From the NCBI RefSeq assembly GCF_902497785.1, contig NZ_CABVHK010000011.1, positions 1-64,000 of the forward strand: a stretch of DNA of 64,000 nucleotides. Direction: 5' to 3'. Shown piece after piece: positions 18,629-25,587 of this stretch. The position numbers and the translations under genes were made by a program. The DNA is from Pseudomonas fluorescens. GTDB lineage: Bacteria > Pseudomonadota > Gammaproteobacteria > Pseudomonadales > Pseudomonadaceae. The notes below the pieces were generated by a model that was not told the origin of the DNA, ran no database searches, and saw nothing but the letters and a program-made list of their open reading frames with translations. Each line of letters starts with the position of its first letter. Position 1 is the first letter of the stretch.

Positions 18629-19669
18629 TCAGCCTGCCAGGCAGGCGGCGAAGCCCTGGTTCAACGCCGCGCGGTCCAGGTCGCGGCCGATGAACACAAT
18701 CTTGCTCGAACGCGGTTCCGTGCCCCACGACGTCGAGGCGCGGAACTCGACCAGGCTGTGCACGCCTTGCAGCACGTAGCGTTGGTCCTGATCTGCCACC
18801 GACAACACGCCTTTCATGCGGTAAAGGTTGTCGGCCTGCTCGGTGCGCAGCGTGCTGATCCAGCGGTGGAACGCGCCCAGGTTCACCGCACCGTCTACGG
18901 CAATACCGATGGAAGATACGCTCGGGTCGTGTGCATGGTCAGGTTCATCGTGATGATGGTCATCGGCGTGGTGATCGTGCTCAGCGCCGATTTCCATCAG
19001 TTTTTGCGTTGACTCGAACGCACCGATGCCGAGGATTTTCGACAGGTCGATCTCGGCGTAGCTCGAGGTGACTATGTCCGCCGTGGCGTTTAGCCCACGA
19101 ATCTTGCCGCGCAGTGCGGCCACGTCGTCCTCGCTCACCAGATCGACCTTGTTGATGACAATGCGGTCGGCACAGACGATCTGGTCGACCGCCTGGTTGT
19201 CCACGCCATCGAGCTGCACATCCTCCAGATGCTGGGCGATGTGCCTGGCATCGACCATGGTCACGATGGCGTCCAGTTCCACTTCATCGGCAATCGGGTC
19301 GTTGATGAAGAAGCTCTGCGCCACCGGGTACGGATCGGCCAGGCCGCTGGTTTCGATCAGGATGTGATCCAGCCGCACCGGGCGCGCCACCAGTTCGCGG
19401 ACGATGCGCACCAGGTCCTCGCGAACCTCGGCGGTGCAGCACACGCAGCCGTTGACCATCTCGTAGATTTCTTCGGTCTCGGAGCTGAGCACCAGGTCGC
19501 CGTCGATGCCGACTTCGCCGAACTCGTTTTCGATCACGGCAATCTTGCGGCCGTGGTTTTCCTTGAGGATGTAGTTGAGCAGGGTGGTTTTGCCGGCGCC
19601 GAGGAAGCCGGTGAGGATGGTCACAGGGATTTTGCGGTTCGGGGTCGGGGCGTTGAATGGGTTATTCAT
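18629..19669 (-). CDS. COG0523-family GTPase, candidate metallochaperone
   Basis: A 346-residue GTPase of the CobW/YeiR/COG0523 group. Walker A is GFLGAGKTT (residues 21-29). The metal-binding CxCC is in NGCVCCTAEV, and NKVDLVSEDD serves guanine specificity. A His/Asp-rich stretch (DHHADDHHHDEPDHAHD) follows in the middle, typical of zinc-binding members. These proteins deliver metal to client enzymes. It sits in the same minus-strand array as three amidohydrolases that use bound metals, so they may be the clients. The ATG has GGAGCTCTAC. REP pairs flank it on both sides. Confidence 0.88.
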   Translation of the reverse strand: MNNPFNAPTPNRKIPVTILTGFLGAGKTTLLNYILKENHGRKIAVIENEFGEVGIDGDLVLSSETEEIYEMVNGCVCCTAEVREDLVRIVRELVARPVRLDHILIETSGLADPYPVAQSFFINDPIADEVELDAIVTMVDARHIAQHLEDVQLDGVDNQAVDQIVCADRIVINKVDLVSEDDVAALRGKIRGLNATADIVTSSYAEIDLSKILGIGAFESTQKLMEIGAEHDHHADDHHHDEPDHAHDPSVSSIGIAVDGAVNLGAFHRWISTLRTEQADNLYRMKGVLSVADQDQRYVLQGVHSLVEFRASTSWGTEPRSSKIVFIGRDLDRAALNQGFAACLAG

Positions 19670-19710
19670 GTAGAGCTCCTTACTGACGAATGGGTCGCAG
19701 TGCTTTCAAT

Positions 19711-19801
19711 TGTGGGAGCGAGCTTGCTCGCGATGAGGGGCCTCAGCCGACACTGATGCTGGCTGACCCGCCGCTATCGCGAGCAAGCTCGCTCCCACAG
19801 G
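19711..19801. repeat. REPIN overlapping the 3' end of the ubiX-like gene
   Basis: TGTGGGAGCGAGCTTGCTCG at the left and the inverted AGCAAGCTCGCTCCCACAGG at the right. The right arm lies inside the ubiX-like reading frame and encodes its last residues (GSELARDSGG). Confidence 0.9.
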
Positions 19802-20390
19802 TTTTGTGTTGGGTTGGATGGCATGTGGGTTCACCCCAGCGCAACGCGGTGCCGGCGTCGAGGTCGAACAGGTCGAGGACACGGCCGAGGCTGTGATCGA
19901 CCATCTGCGCAAGGTTTTGCGGGCGGGCGTAGAAGGCCGGCACCGGTGGGGCGATGATCCCGCCCATTTCAGTGACGGCAGTCATGTTGCGCAGGTGGGC
20001 GAGGGTCAGCGGGGTTTCCCGGGCCATCAACACCAGGGTCCGGCGTTCTTTCAAGGTGACGTCGGCGGCACGGCCGATCAGCCCCGAAGAGGTGCCGGTG
20101 GCAATCTCCGCCAAGGTGCGCATGGAGCACGGCGCGACCACCATGCCCAGGCAGCGAAAGGAGCCGCTGGCAATCCCGGCGGCGACGTCGTCGGCGCGGT
20201 GGTAATGACTGGCCAGCGCGGTGACGTCCGCGAGTTTGTAGTCGGTTTCATGGGCCATGGTCAGCAGCGCGGCACGGCTGATGATCAGGTGGCTCTCGAT
20301 GTTCAGTTCTGCCAATAACTCCAGCAGACGCACGCCGTAGATGAATCCCGACGCGCCGCTGATGCCGACCACGATGCGCTGGCGGTTCAC
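19743..20390 (-). CDS. UbiX-like flavin prenyltransferase
   Basis: A 215-residue protein that makes prenylated FMN, the cofactor of UbiD decarboxylases. It has the UbiX start RIVVGISGASGFIYGVRLLE, the CSMRTLAEIA segment and the RETPLTLAHLRNM segment. The GTG start overlaps the UbiD stop codon by 4 bp (GTGA), so the two are translated together. The last 20 or so residues, from about CGSELARD on, are encoded by a REP element and are not part of the family fold, so the natural stop was probably lost by REP insertion. Confidence 0.92.
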   Translation of the reverse strand: MNRQRIVVGISGASGFIYGVRLLELLAELNIESHLIISRAALLTMAHETDYKLADVTALASHYHRADDVAAGIASGSFRCLGMVVAPCSMRTLAEIATGTSSGLIGRAADVTLKERRTLVLMARETPLTLAHLRNMTAVTEMGGIIAPPVPAFYARPQNLAQMVDHSLGRVLDLFDLDAGTALRWGEPTCHPTQHKTCGSELARDSGGSASISVG

Positions 20391-21772
20391 GGTTGATAGC
20401 CTTTGAGCAAGGCGCGCGCACGCTCGACCACGTCCTGATCCAGCTGCGCCTTGATCCCGTCGAAGCCGGAACCGCGTGTGGCGTCCAGGCCCATGCGCGA
20501 GGTGGTGCCATTAACCGAGGACGAGGGATCGAGCGGGCTGCCGGGCAAACCGTCGATGACGAAAATATCCTGGTGCGGCTGGAAGTGCGTGGCCAGTGCC
20601 CACAGCACCTGGCTGTCGTCGCTGATGTCGATGTCGCTGTCCACCGCGATCACGGTTTTCAGGTACGGATCCCAGCCGAGCAGGGCGAGCATGATCTGCC
20701 GCGCCTCGCCGTCGCGGCTTTGATCCAGCGCCACGTAGCAATGAAAATGCGTGCCCGAGTTGGGGTAGTGCACGGCGGTGACGGCGGGGAAGCGCGCCTT
20801 GAGTTTCTCGCTCATTTCCGCTTCCCGTGGCAGCCGCGCCAAGGTCAGGTGCTCTGCGTAGCGCCCGCCGACCACGTCCACCAGCCAGGCGTCCTTGCGC
20901 CGCATCAGGGTGTCGACCCGCAGCACGTTATTGGTCGACCGGTCTGAGGAATAGCCGCTGAATTCGCCGAACGGACCTTCCTCGGCATAGGCCGCCGGAT
21001 CGATGGCGCCTTCCAGCACGAACTCGGCGTAGGCCGGCACGCCAATGCCGTAACGCGGGGTCTTGACCAGTTCCAGCGGCGCACCGAACAGGCCGCCGGC
21101 CACTGCGCGTTCATCGCTGCCGAACGGCAAGCGGGCGGCGGCGGCCAGCATGAACAAAGGATGAGCGCCGACCACCATGGCCACGCGCAATTCTTCGCCG
21201 CGCTCGCGGGCGGTTTGCAGCATGCGCCACAAGTGACCACGGGAATGCAGGCTGGTGGCGAGGGTCTGCCGGGCATGGCGCATCGAGCGGTGATAGCTCA
21301 TGTTGGCGATGCCGGTGACCGGGTCTTCGGCGATGATGATCGCGTTAGTGATGTACGGACCACGGTCACTGTCGAAGTGCTTGAGCATCGGCAGCAGCGC
21401 CAGGTCTACGGCTTCGCCTTCGAAGATTTCGTCCAGTACCGGACCGGTGTCGAGGTAGCGCGGCGCGATCGGCTGATTGGCGCGGGCCTGAAAGGTCTCG
21501 TGCAACTGCGCGGGGGCGACCCCGAACATTCGTGCGATACGGGTCCGGGAGGCAAACAGGTTGGTGGCCACGGGTGCGCCGAAATGGCCGACGTTTTCAC
21601 AGATCAGCAGCGGATTTCGACCTTGGGCGGCCAAAGCGTCGACCAGGGCAGTGACGTCCTGATCGGCGGATAATTTTTCGTGAATGGTCAGCACATCGTC
21701 GGGGTACTGCCGGCGATAGGCGTCGATGAAATCGTGGAAATCCTGGGTATCGCCGAGCGTAGAGAGGGTCAT
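20387..21772 (-). CDS. UbiD-family prenyl-FMN-dependent decarboxylase
   Basis: A 461-residue UbiD-type (de)carboxylase. The active-site acid region EEGPFGEFSGY is intact, as is an arginine in NMSYHRSM that would match the conserved active-site arginine. Family members decarboxylate aromatic, heteroaromatic or alpha,beta-unsaturated acids. The ATG has GAGGTGAAACC before it; a longer in-frame reading runs back into a REP and is not used. The overlapping ubiX gene supplies its cofactor. With the two amidohydrolases upstream and an NCS2 permease downstream, a heterocyclic carboxylate is the likely substrate, but this is inference. Confidence 0.9.
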   Translation of the reverse strand: MTLSTLGDTQDFHDFIDAYRRQYPDDVLTIHEKLSADQDVTALVDALAAQGRNPLLICENVGHFGAPVATNLFASRTRIARMFGVAPAQLHETFQARANQPIAPRYLDTGPVLDEIFEGEAVDLALLPMLKHFDSDRGPYITNAIIIAEDPVTGIANMSYHRSMRHARQTLATSLHSRGHLWRMLQTARERGEELRVAMVVGAHPLFMLAAAARLPFGSDERAVAGGLFGAPLELVKTPRYGIGVPAYAEFVLEGAIDPAAYAEEGPFGEFSGYSSDRSTNNVLRVDTLMRRKDAWLVDVVGGRYAEHLTLARLPREAEMSEKLKARFPAVTAVHYPNSGTHFHCYVALDQSRDGEARQIMLALLGWDPYLKTVIAVDSDIDISDDSQVLWALATHFQPHQDIFVIDGLPGSPLDPSSSVNGTTSRMGLDATRGSGFDGIKAQLDQDVVERARALLKGYQP

Positions 21773-21831
21773 GGTTTCACCTCGTTGAAACTGGGCTGTG
21801 CAGCAAAGCAAATGTCTGGATCTGCGTGAGA

Positions 21832-21925
21832 CCTGTGGGAGCGAGCTTGCTCGCGATGGCGGTGGGTCATTCGACATCGATGCTGAATGTCCGGACCCCA
21901 TCGCGGGCAAGCCCGCTCCCACAGG
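21832..21925. repeat. REPIN between the amidohydrolase pair and the ubiD-like gene
   Basis: CCTGTGGGAGCGAGCTTGCTCGCGATGG at the left, and the inverted GGGCAAGCCCGCTCCCACAGG at the right, with about 45 bp between. Confidence 0.9.
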
Positions 21926-21939
21926 GTTTGTGCCTGGGT

Positions 21940-22845
21940 TCAGAGATAGGTGGTGGTCAGGCGAATGTCCGCCTCGGCCAGGTCCTTGGGTGGCGGTGTC
22001 GGTTCGATGCCGCACAACCGGGCGATGTTGTTGCCCAGGTAGTCCTCAAGGTGATCCTCATCAATCCCCAGCCCTTGCGGCGCGGGCGAACACAGCACTT
22101 CGAGTTCGCGCAGCCACATGCCTGGTTCGTTCGGCGGCGAATCAGTGCCGAACACGATCTTGTCGCGCGGCAGCTCTTTGGCGAACTCGACGATCCGCGA
22201 CTGGAAGCACCAACCGGATTCGCAGTACACGTTCGGCGTGTCCATGGCCATCCAGAACGCCTCGAACGAGTAGTTGCCGCCGGTCTGGATGCCGAAGTGA
22301 CCGATGATGAAGTTGACCATCGGGAACTCGCGGATGATCGGGTAGAACATCGTCGGAATGGTGTACGGGCCGTCGCCGGTGTGGATCAGCACGACGATGT
22401 TGTACTTGGCGCAGACTTTCATCGCCGGACGCAGCCAGTCCAGCGCCCGGTCCGGACGATAGCCGTGCATGTTGGCGTGCAGCTTGAGCATCTTGAAGCC
22501 GTATTCCTTGATGTGGAATTCCAGCTCGGCTGCACCGTTTTCCGGTCCCCAGCGCGGGTTGAAGTTGAAGTTGCCGATGAAGCGGTCCGGGTATTTCACG
22601 CACAGCTCGGCGACGTAGGACATGTAGTCGCGCACGCCTTCGCGGCCCCGACGGTTGCCGTCGCGATAGCCGGTGTTGCCCGGTGGCGGCTGGATGAAAC
22701 CCATGTCGATACGGCGGGGTTTGCCGTTGATCATGTACGGGCCGTCCATCAGCTTGAGCATGCGCTCGCCAGTGAACGGTTCGCCGGTGTGGCGCCAGGC
22801 CTCGTCGACCAGATTGGTGGGGTGCAGATGGGTATCGATAATCAT
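21940..22845 (-). CDS. Amidohydrolase (amidohydrolase_2/ACMSD superfamily), first of tandem pair
   Basis: A 301-residue TIM-barrel amidohydrolase of the group with ACMSD, isoorotate and gamma-resorcylate decarboxylases. Metal ligands are all visible: DTHLHP (His6, His8), HTGDGP (His155), GHFG (His183) and FGTDSPPNE (Asp235). Such enzymes hydrolyse C-N/C-O bonds or decarboxylate non-oxidatively. The ATG follows AGGAGTTGAACCG. It lies 4 bp behind a close paralogue that has lost HxH. The two share most of their sequence and probably act together. The substrate is unknown. Confidence 0.87.
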   Translation of the reverse strand: MIIDTHLHPTNLVDEAWRHTGEPFTGERMLKLMDGPYMINGKPRRIDMGFIQPPPGNTGYRDGNRRGREGVRDYMSYVAELCVKYPDRFIGNFNFNPRWGPENGAAELEFHIKEYGFKMLKLHANMHGYRPDRALDWLRPAMKVCAKYNIVVLIHTGDGPYTIPTMFYPIIREFPMVNFIIGHFGIQTGGNYSFEAFWMAMDTPNVYCESGWCFQSRIVEFAKELPRDKIVFGTDSPPNEPGMWLRELEVLCSPAPQGLGIDEDHLEDYLGNNIARLCGIEPTPPPKDLAEADIRLTTTYL

Positions 22846-22849
22846 CGGT

Positions 22850-23779
22850 TCAACTCCTGGCCAGCTGGGTGGTGACAGGGCGCTTCAACTGCGCCTCGGC
22901 TTCGGACACGGAACGTGGCGGCGGGGTCGGTTCGAGGCCGATCATCCGTGCGGTGTTATTGCCCAGGTATTCTTCGAGGGTGTCTTCGTCGAGATTCAGG
23001 CCTTGCGGCGGCTCGTGGCAGAGCACTTCCAGCAGACGCAACCACATGCCCGGCTCGTTCGGCGGGGTGTCGGTGCCGAAGAGAATTTTGTGGGTTGGCA
23101 AGACCTTGGCGAATTCGACGATCCGCGATTGCAGGCACCAGCCCGATTCGCAGTAGACGTTGGGCAATTCCATCGCCCATTGCATCGGTTCGAACACATA
23201 GACGCCGCCGGTCTGCACCCCGAAGTGCGCCATGATGAAATCGACGTTGGGGAATTCCTTGATCATCGGCACCCATTCCGAAGGGATGCTGTACGGCCCG
23301 TCGCCGGTATGCAGCTTGACCGGAATGCCCAGTTCGGCGCATTTCTCGAAGCACGGACGGACCCAGTCCAGCGCACGGTCCGGGCGATAAGCGTGCATGT
23401 TGGCCTGCATCTGAACCATCTTGAAGCCGTGTTCGGTGACGTAGCGCTCAATCGCCTCGACACCGTTTTCCACGCCGCAGCGCGGGTTGTAGACGAAGCA
23501 ACCGATGAAGCGATCCGGGTAGGTCTGGACCATTTTCAGCGTGTAGGCCATGTAGGCATCAATGGACTCGCGTCCGCTGAGGTCGCCGTCGGTCCAGGTG
23601 TAAATGGTGTTGCCCTGGGGTGGCTGGATGAAGGCTTTGTCGATGCGGCGAGGTTTGCCGTTGACCATGTAAGGGCCATCCATCATCTCCAGCAGACGCT
23701 CGCCGGTGAACGGGTCACCGTCATGCCTCCAGGCGAGGTCCACCAGATCGGTGGGATAGCAACTGATATCGATGATCAT
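22850..23779 (-). CDS. Amidohydrolase-like paralogue without the HxH metal site
   Basis: A 309-residue homologue of the preceding protein, starting MIIDISCYPTDLVD where its partner has MIIDTHLHPTNLVD. Ser6 and Tyr8 replace the two histidines of the metal-binding HxH, while His157 (HTGDGP), His185 (AHFG) and Asp237 (FGTDTPPNE) are kept. The ATG has AGGAGATCGACTTCA. It is the first gene of the minus-strand array. It may bind metal differently, act as a non-catalytic partner of its tandem neighbour, or have a changed activity. Calling it an active hydrolase would be unsafe. Confidence 0.82.
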   Translation of the reverse strand: MIIDISCYPTDLVDLAWRHDGDPFTGERLLEMMDGPYMVNGKPRRIDKAFIQPPQGNTIYTWTDGDLSGRESIDAYMAYTLKMVQTYPDRFIGCFVYNPRCGVENGVEAIERYVTEHGFKMVQMQANMHAYRPDRALDWVRPCFEKCAELGIPVKLHTGDGPYSIPSEWVPMIKEFPNVDFIMAHFGVQTGGVYVFEPMQWAMELPNVYCESGWCLQSRIVEFAKVLPTHKILFGTDTPPNEPGMWLRLLEVLCHEPPQGLNLDEDTLEEYLGNNTARMIGLEPTPPPRSVSEAEAQLKRPVTTQLARS

Positions 23780-23973
23780 TGAAGTCGATCTCCTGATAGC
23801 GGGGAAGGGAACCTTGCGGTTCGCAGCAGCCACGTCCGGGGCAATCGGCCATTTCTATGCGCATTGCTGCGCATTCCCTCGCCTGGTCGCATCCGGCTCG
23901 GGACGCTGGCTGCTTGGGGAGGAGTATTGGAAGAGGGGGTTGGGTTCGTACAATATTAATTGGGCGAGGGGTT

Positions 23974-23990
23974 GATACCTGTTCGATATC
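23974..23990. promoter_or_regulatory. Candidate LysR-type box upstream of the amidohydrolase array
   Basis: GATA-N9-TATC is a T-N11-A style dyad about 195 bp before the first amidohydrolase ATG. An AT-rich stretch (ACAATATTAATTGG, 23950-23963) lies between them. The LysR gene at 24114-25004 is a candidate binder. Confidence 0.3.
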
Positions 23991-24035
23991 GACCTTCATC
24001 CTGGCCATTCGTACGTCGACGCGTCGTACTCGCTG

Positions 24036-24110
24036 AAAAGATCGCAGCCTTCGGCAGCTCCTACAGGGGAATCAGGTTCATGTAGGAGCTGCCGAAGGCT
24101 GCGATCTTTT
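24036..24110. terminator. Perfect 30-bp inverted repeat ending in A/T runs
   Basis: Two 30-base arms (24036-24065 and 24081-24110) are exact complements with a 15-base loop. The outer ends are AAAAGATC and GATCTTTT. The dyad lies directly after the LysR stop codon on the minus strand, where a hairpin followed by T residues would serve as its terminator. The inner sequence (CAGCCTTCGGCAGCTCCTACA) is a known type of Pseudomonas dispersed repeat. Confidence 0.7.
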
Positions 24111-24113
24111 GAT

Positions 24114-25004
24114 CTATGCCAAGGTTTGCGCGGCCAACTGCTTGATCACCTCAACAACCGGCGCCACCCGTTCGCCGTGCCCCGGCGGCCACACCGCATA
24201 CAAGTTGTAATGCGCCGCAATCTGCGCGTCGTTCAGCTCCACCAGCCGCCCTGCACGCAACGCATCTGCCGCGAGCAAACCGCGCACCAGCCCTGCGCCA
24301 ACCCCGGCCTCGGCGGCGGCAATCAGGTTGGCCGCGTTGTCAAAGATCACCCGCGCATTCGGCTCGGTCGGCGCCATGGCGGAGGCCTCCAGCCAGGGAA
24401 TCCACGAGCGTCGCGTATAGCCCAGCAGCGGCAATTGCAGCACCTGCGCCGGCGTAATCGGCACCTGCAAGCCATGTCGCTCAAGCAGCGCCGGGGAGGC
24501 CACGGCGGTCACTCGATCTCCGCAGATCTGGGTCATCTCGCAATCGTCCCAATCGCCATAGCCGTAGCGCAACGCCAGGTCCACGCGCTCGAACGAGCTG
24601 CGATCCGAGCGCGGCATCGACAGCAGCACCACTTCATGGTCAGGCAACAAATCGAGCAGTTCCGGCAGCCGTGGATTGAGCCAGCTCTGCGCCAATTCAC
24701 TGTCGACATCCAGGGTCAACCGTTGCGCGACGCTGCGGTTCTTCATCGAGGACAGCGCCCGGTCGATCTGCGCCAGGCCGTCGGACAGCACGCTGGCAAA
24801 CAGTTGCCCGGCATCGGTCAGGTTACTGCCGCCGCCTTCGCGGATGAACAGCGGCTGACCGATGAAGTCTTCCAGGCTGCGGATCTGTTGACTGATCGCG
24901 CTGTGGGTCAGGTCGAGTTTGCGCGCGGCGCTGGAGAAGCTGCCGCTGCGCGCGGCCTGGATGAATGCGCTCATGGACTGCACCGACGGGTATCGCTTGT
25001 ACAT
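24114..25004 (-). CDS. LysR-type regulator (GcvA-like) divergent from the molybdenum hydroxylase genes
   Basis: A 296-residue LysR regulator starting MYKRYPSVQSMSAFIQAARSGS. The helix-turn-helix contains SSAARKLDLTHSAISQQI. The effector domain has the short WIPWLEAS and GAGLVRG elements of the GcvA/AmpR branch. A much longer in-frame upstream extension has no family similarity and is rejected. It is divergent from the IorAB-like genes (119-bp gap) and probably controls them. It may also act on the amidohydrolase array behind it. Confidence 0.87.
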   Translation of the reverse strand: MYKRYPSVQSMSAFIQAARSGSFSSAARKLDLTHSAISQQIRSLEDFIGQPLFIREGGGSNLTDAGQLFASVLSDGLAQIDRALSSMKNRSVAQRLTLDVDSELAQSWLNPRLPELLDLLPDHEVVLLSMPRSDRSSFERVDLALRYGYGDWDDCEMTQICGDRVTAVASPALLERHGLQVPITPAQVLQLPLLGYTRRSWIPWLEASAMAPTEPNARVIFDNAANLIAAAEAGVGAGLVRGLLAADALRAGRLVELNDAQIAAHYNLYAVWPPGHGERVAPVVEVIKQLAAQTLA

Positions 25005-25122
25005 GCTGTTAGTCCTACTTACACAGGATGGCAGAAATTGTCGCTGGCCGGTTTTTGCCCGGGCTCCCAATAATCGGCGACCAGGCCTGCACAAAGACGG
25101 GCCGCTCTCTTGGAGCCTGACA

Positions 25123-25587
25123 ATGATCGAATTCACGGTAAACGGCGAACGACACGAGCTGGTCGAGCCATCGCCCTCCATGCCCTTGTTGTGGGTGTTG
25201 CGAGACCACTTGAAACTCACCGGTACCAAGTTCGGTTGCGGCATGGGTTTGTGCGGTGCCTGCACCGTGCACCTGGACGGTGTCGCGGTGCGCTCCTGCC
25301 AACTGCCGGTCGCGGCCGTGGCGGGACACCGCATCACCACCATCGAAGGCTTGTCCGCCACCGAACAGCACCCGCTGCAATTGGCCTGGGTTGCCGAAGA
25401 TGTGCCGCAATGCGGTTACTGTCAATCCGGTCAGATCATGTCCGCTGCCGCGCTGCTCAACACCGGGGCAGCGGTGACCGACGACTCGATCCGCAACGCC
25501 ATGTCCGGCAACCTGTGCCGCTGCGGCACTTACGGGCGCATCAACAAAGCCATCAAGCGCGCGGCTGCTGCGCCGAAGGAGGCGTGA
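25123..25587 (+). CDS. IorA-like [2Fe-2S] subunit of a molybdenum hydroxylase
   Basis: A 154-residue small subunit of the xanthine oxidase superfamily. The plant-type cluster is bound by CGMGLCGACTVHLDG plus the later Cys, and the second cluster near molybdopterin by CGYCQSGQIM and CRCGTY. No FAD domain is present, as in the two-subunit isoquinoline 1-oxidoreductase family. The ATG is 119 bp from the divergent LysR start. The TGA overlaps the ATG of the next gene by one base. Electrons from the large subunit pass through it to an acceptor not encoded here. Confidence 0.92.
   Translation: MIEFTVNGERHELVEPSPSMPLLWVLRDHLKLTGTKFGCGMGLCGACTVHLDGVAVRSCQLPVAAVAGHRITTIEGLSATEQHPLQLAWVAEDVPQCGYCQSGQIMSAAALLNTGAAVTDDSIRNAMSGNLCRCGTYGRINKAIKRAAAAPKEA

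Noticed and set aside
20387..22015. Longer 542-residue version of the UbiD protein
   Set aside because: The extra N-terminal residues are encoded by a REP element (for example GAGLPAMGSGH) and do not match the family; the ATG at 21772 has a good ribosome site.
24114..25361. 415-residue version of the LysR protein
   Set aside because: The added N-terminal part runs over the divergent promoter and the IorA-like gene and lacks similarity to LysR proteins.
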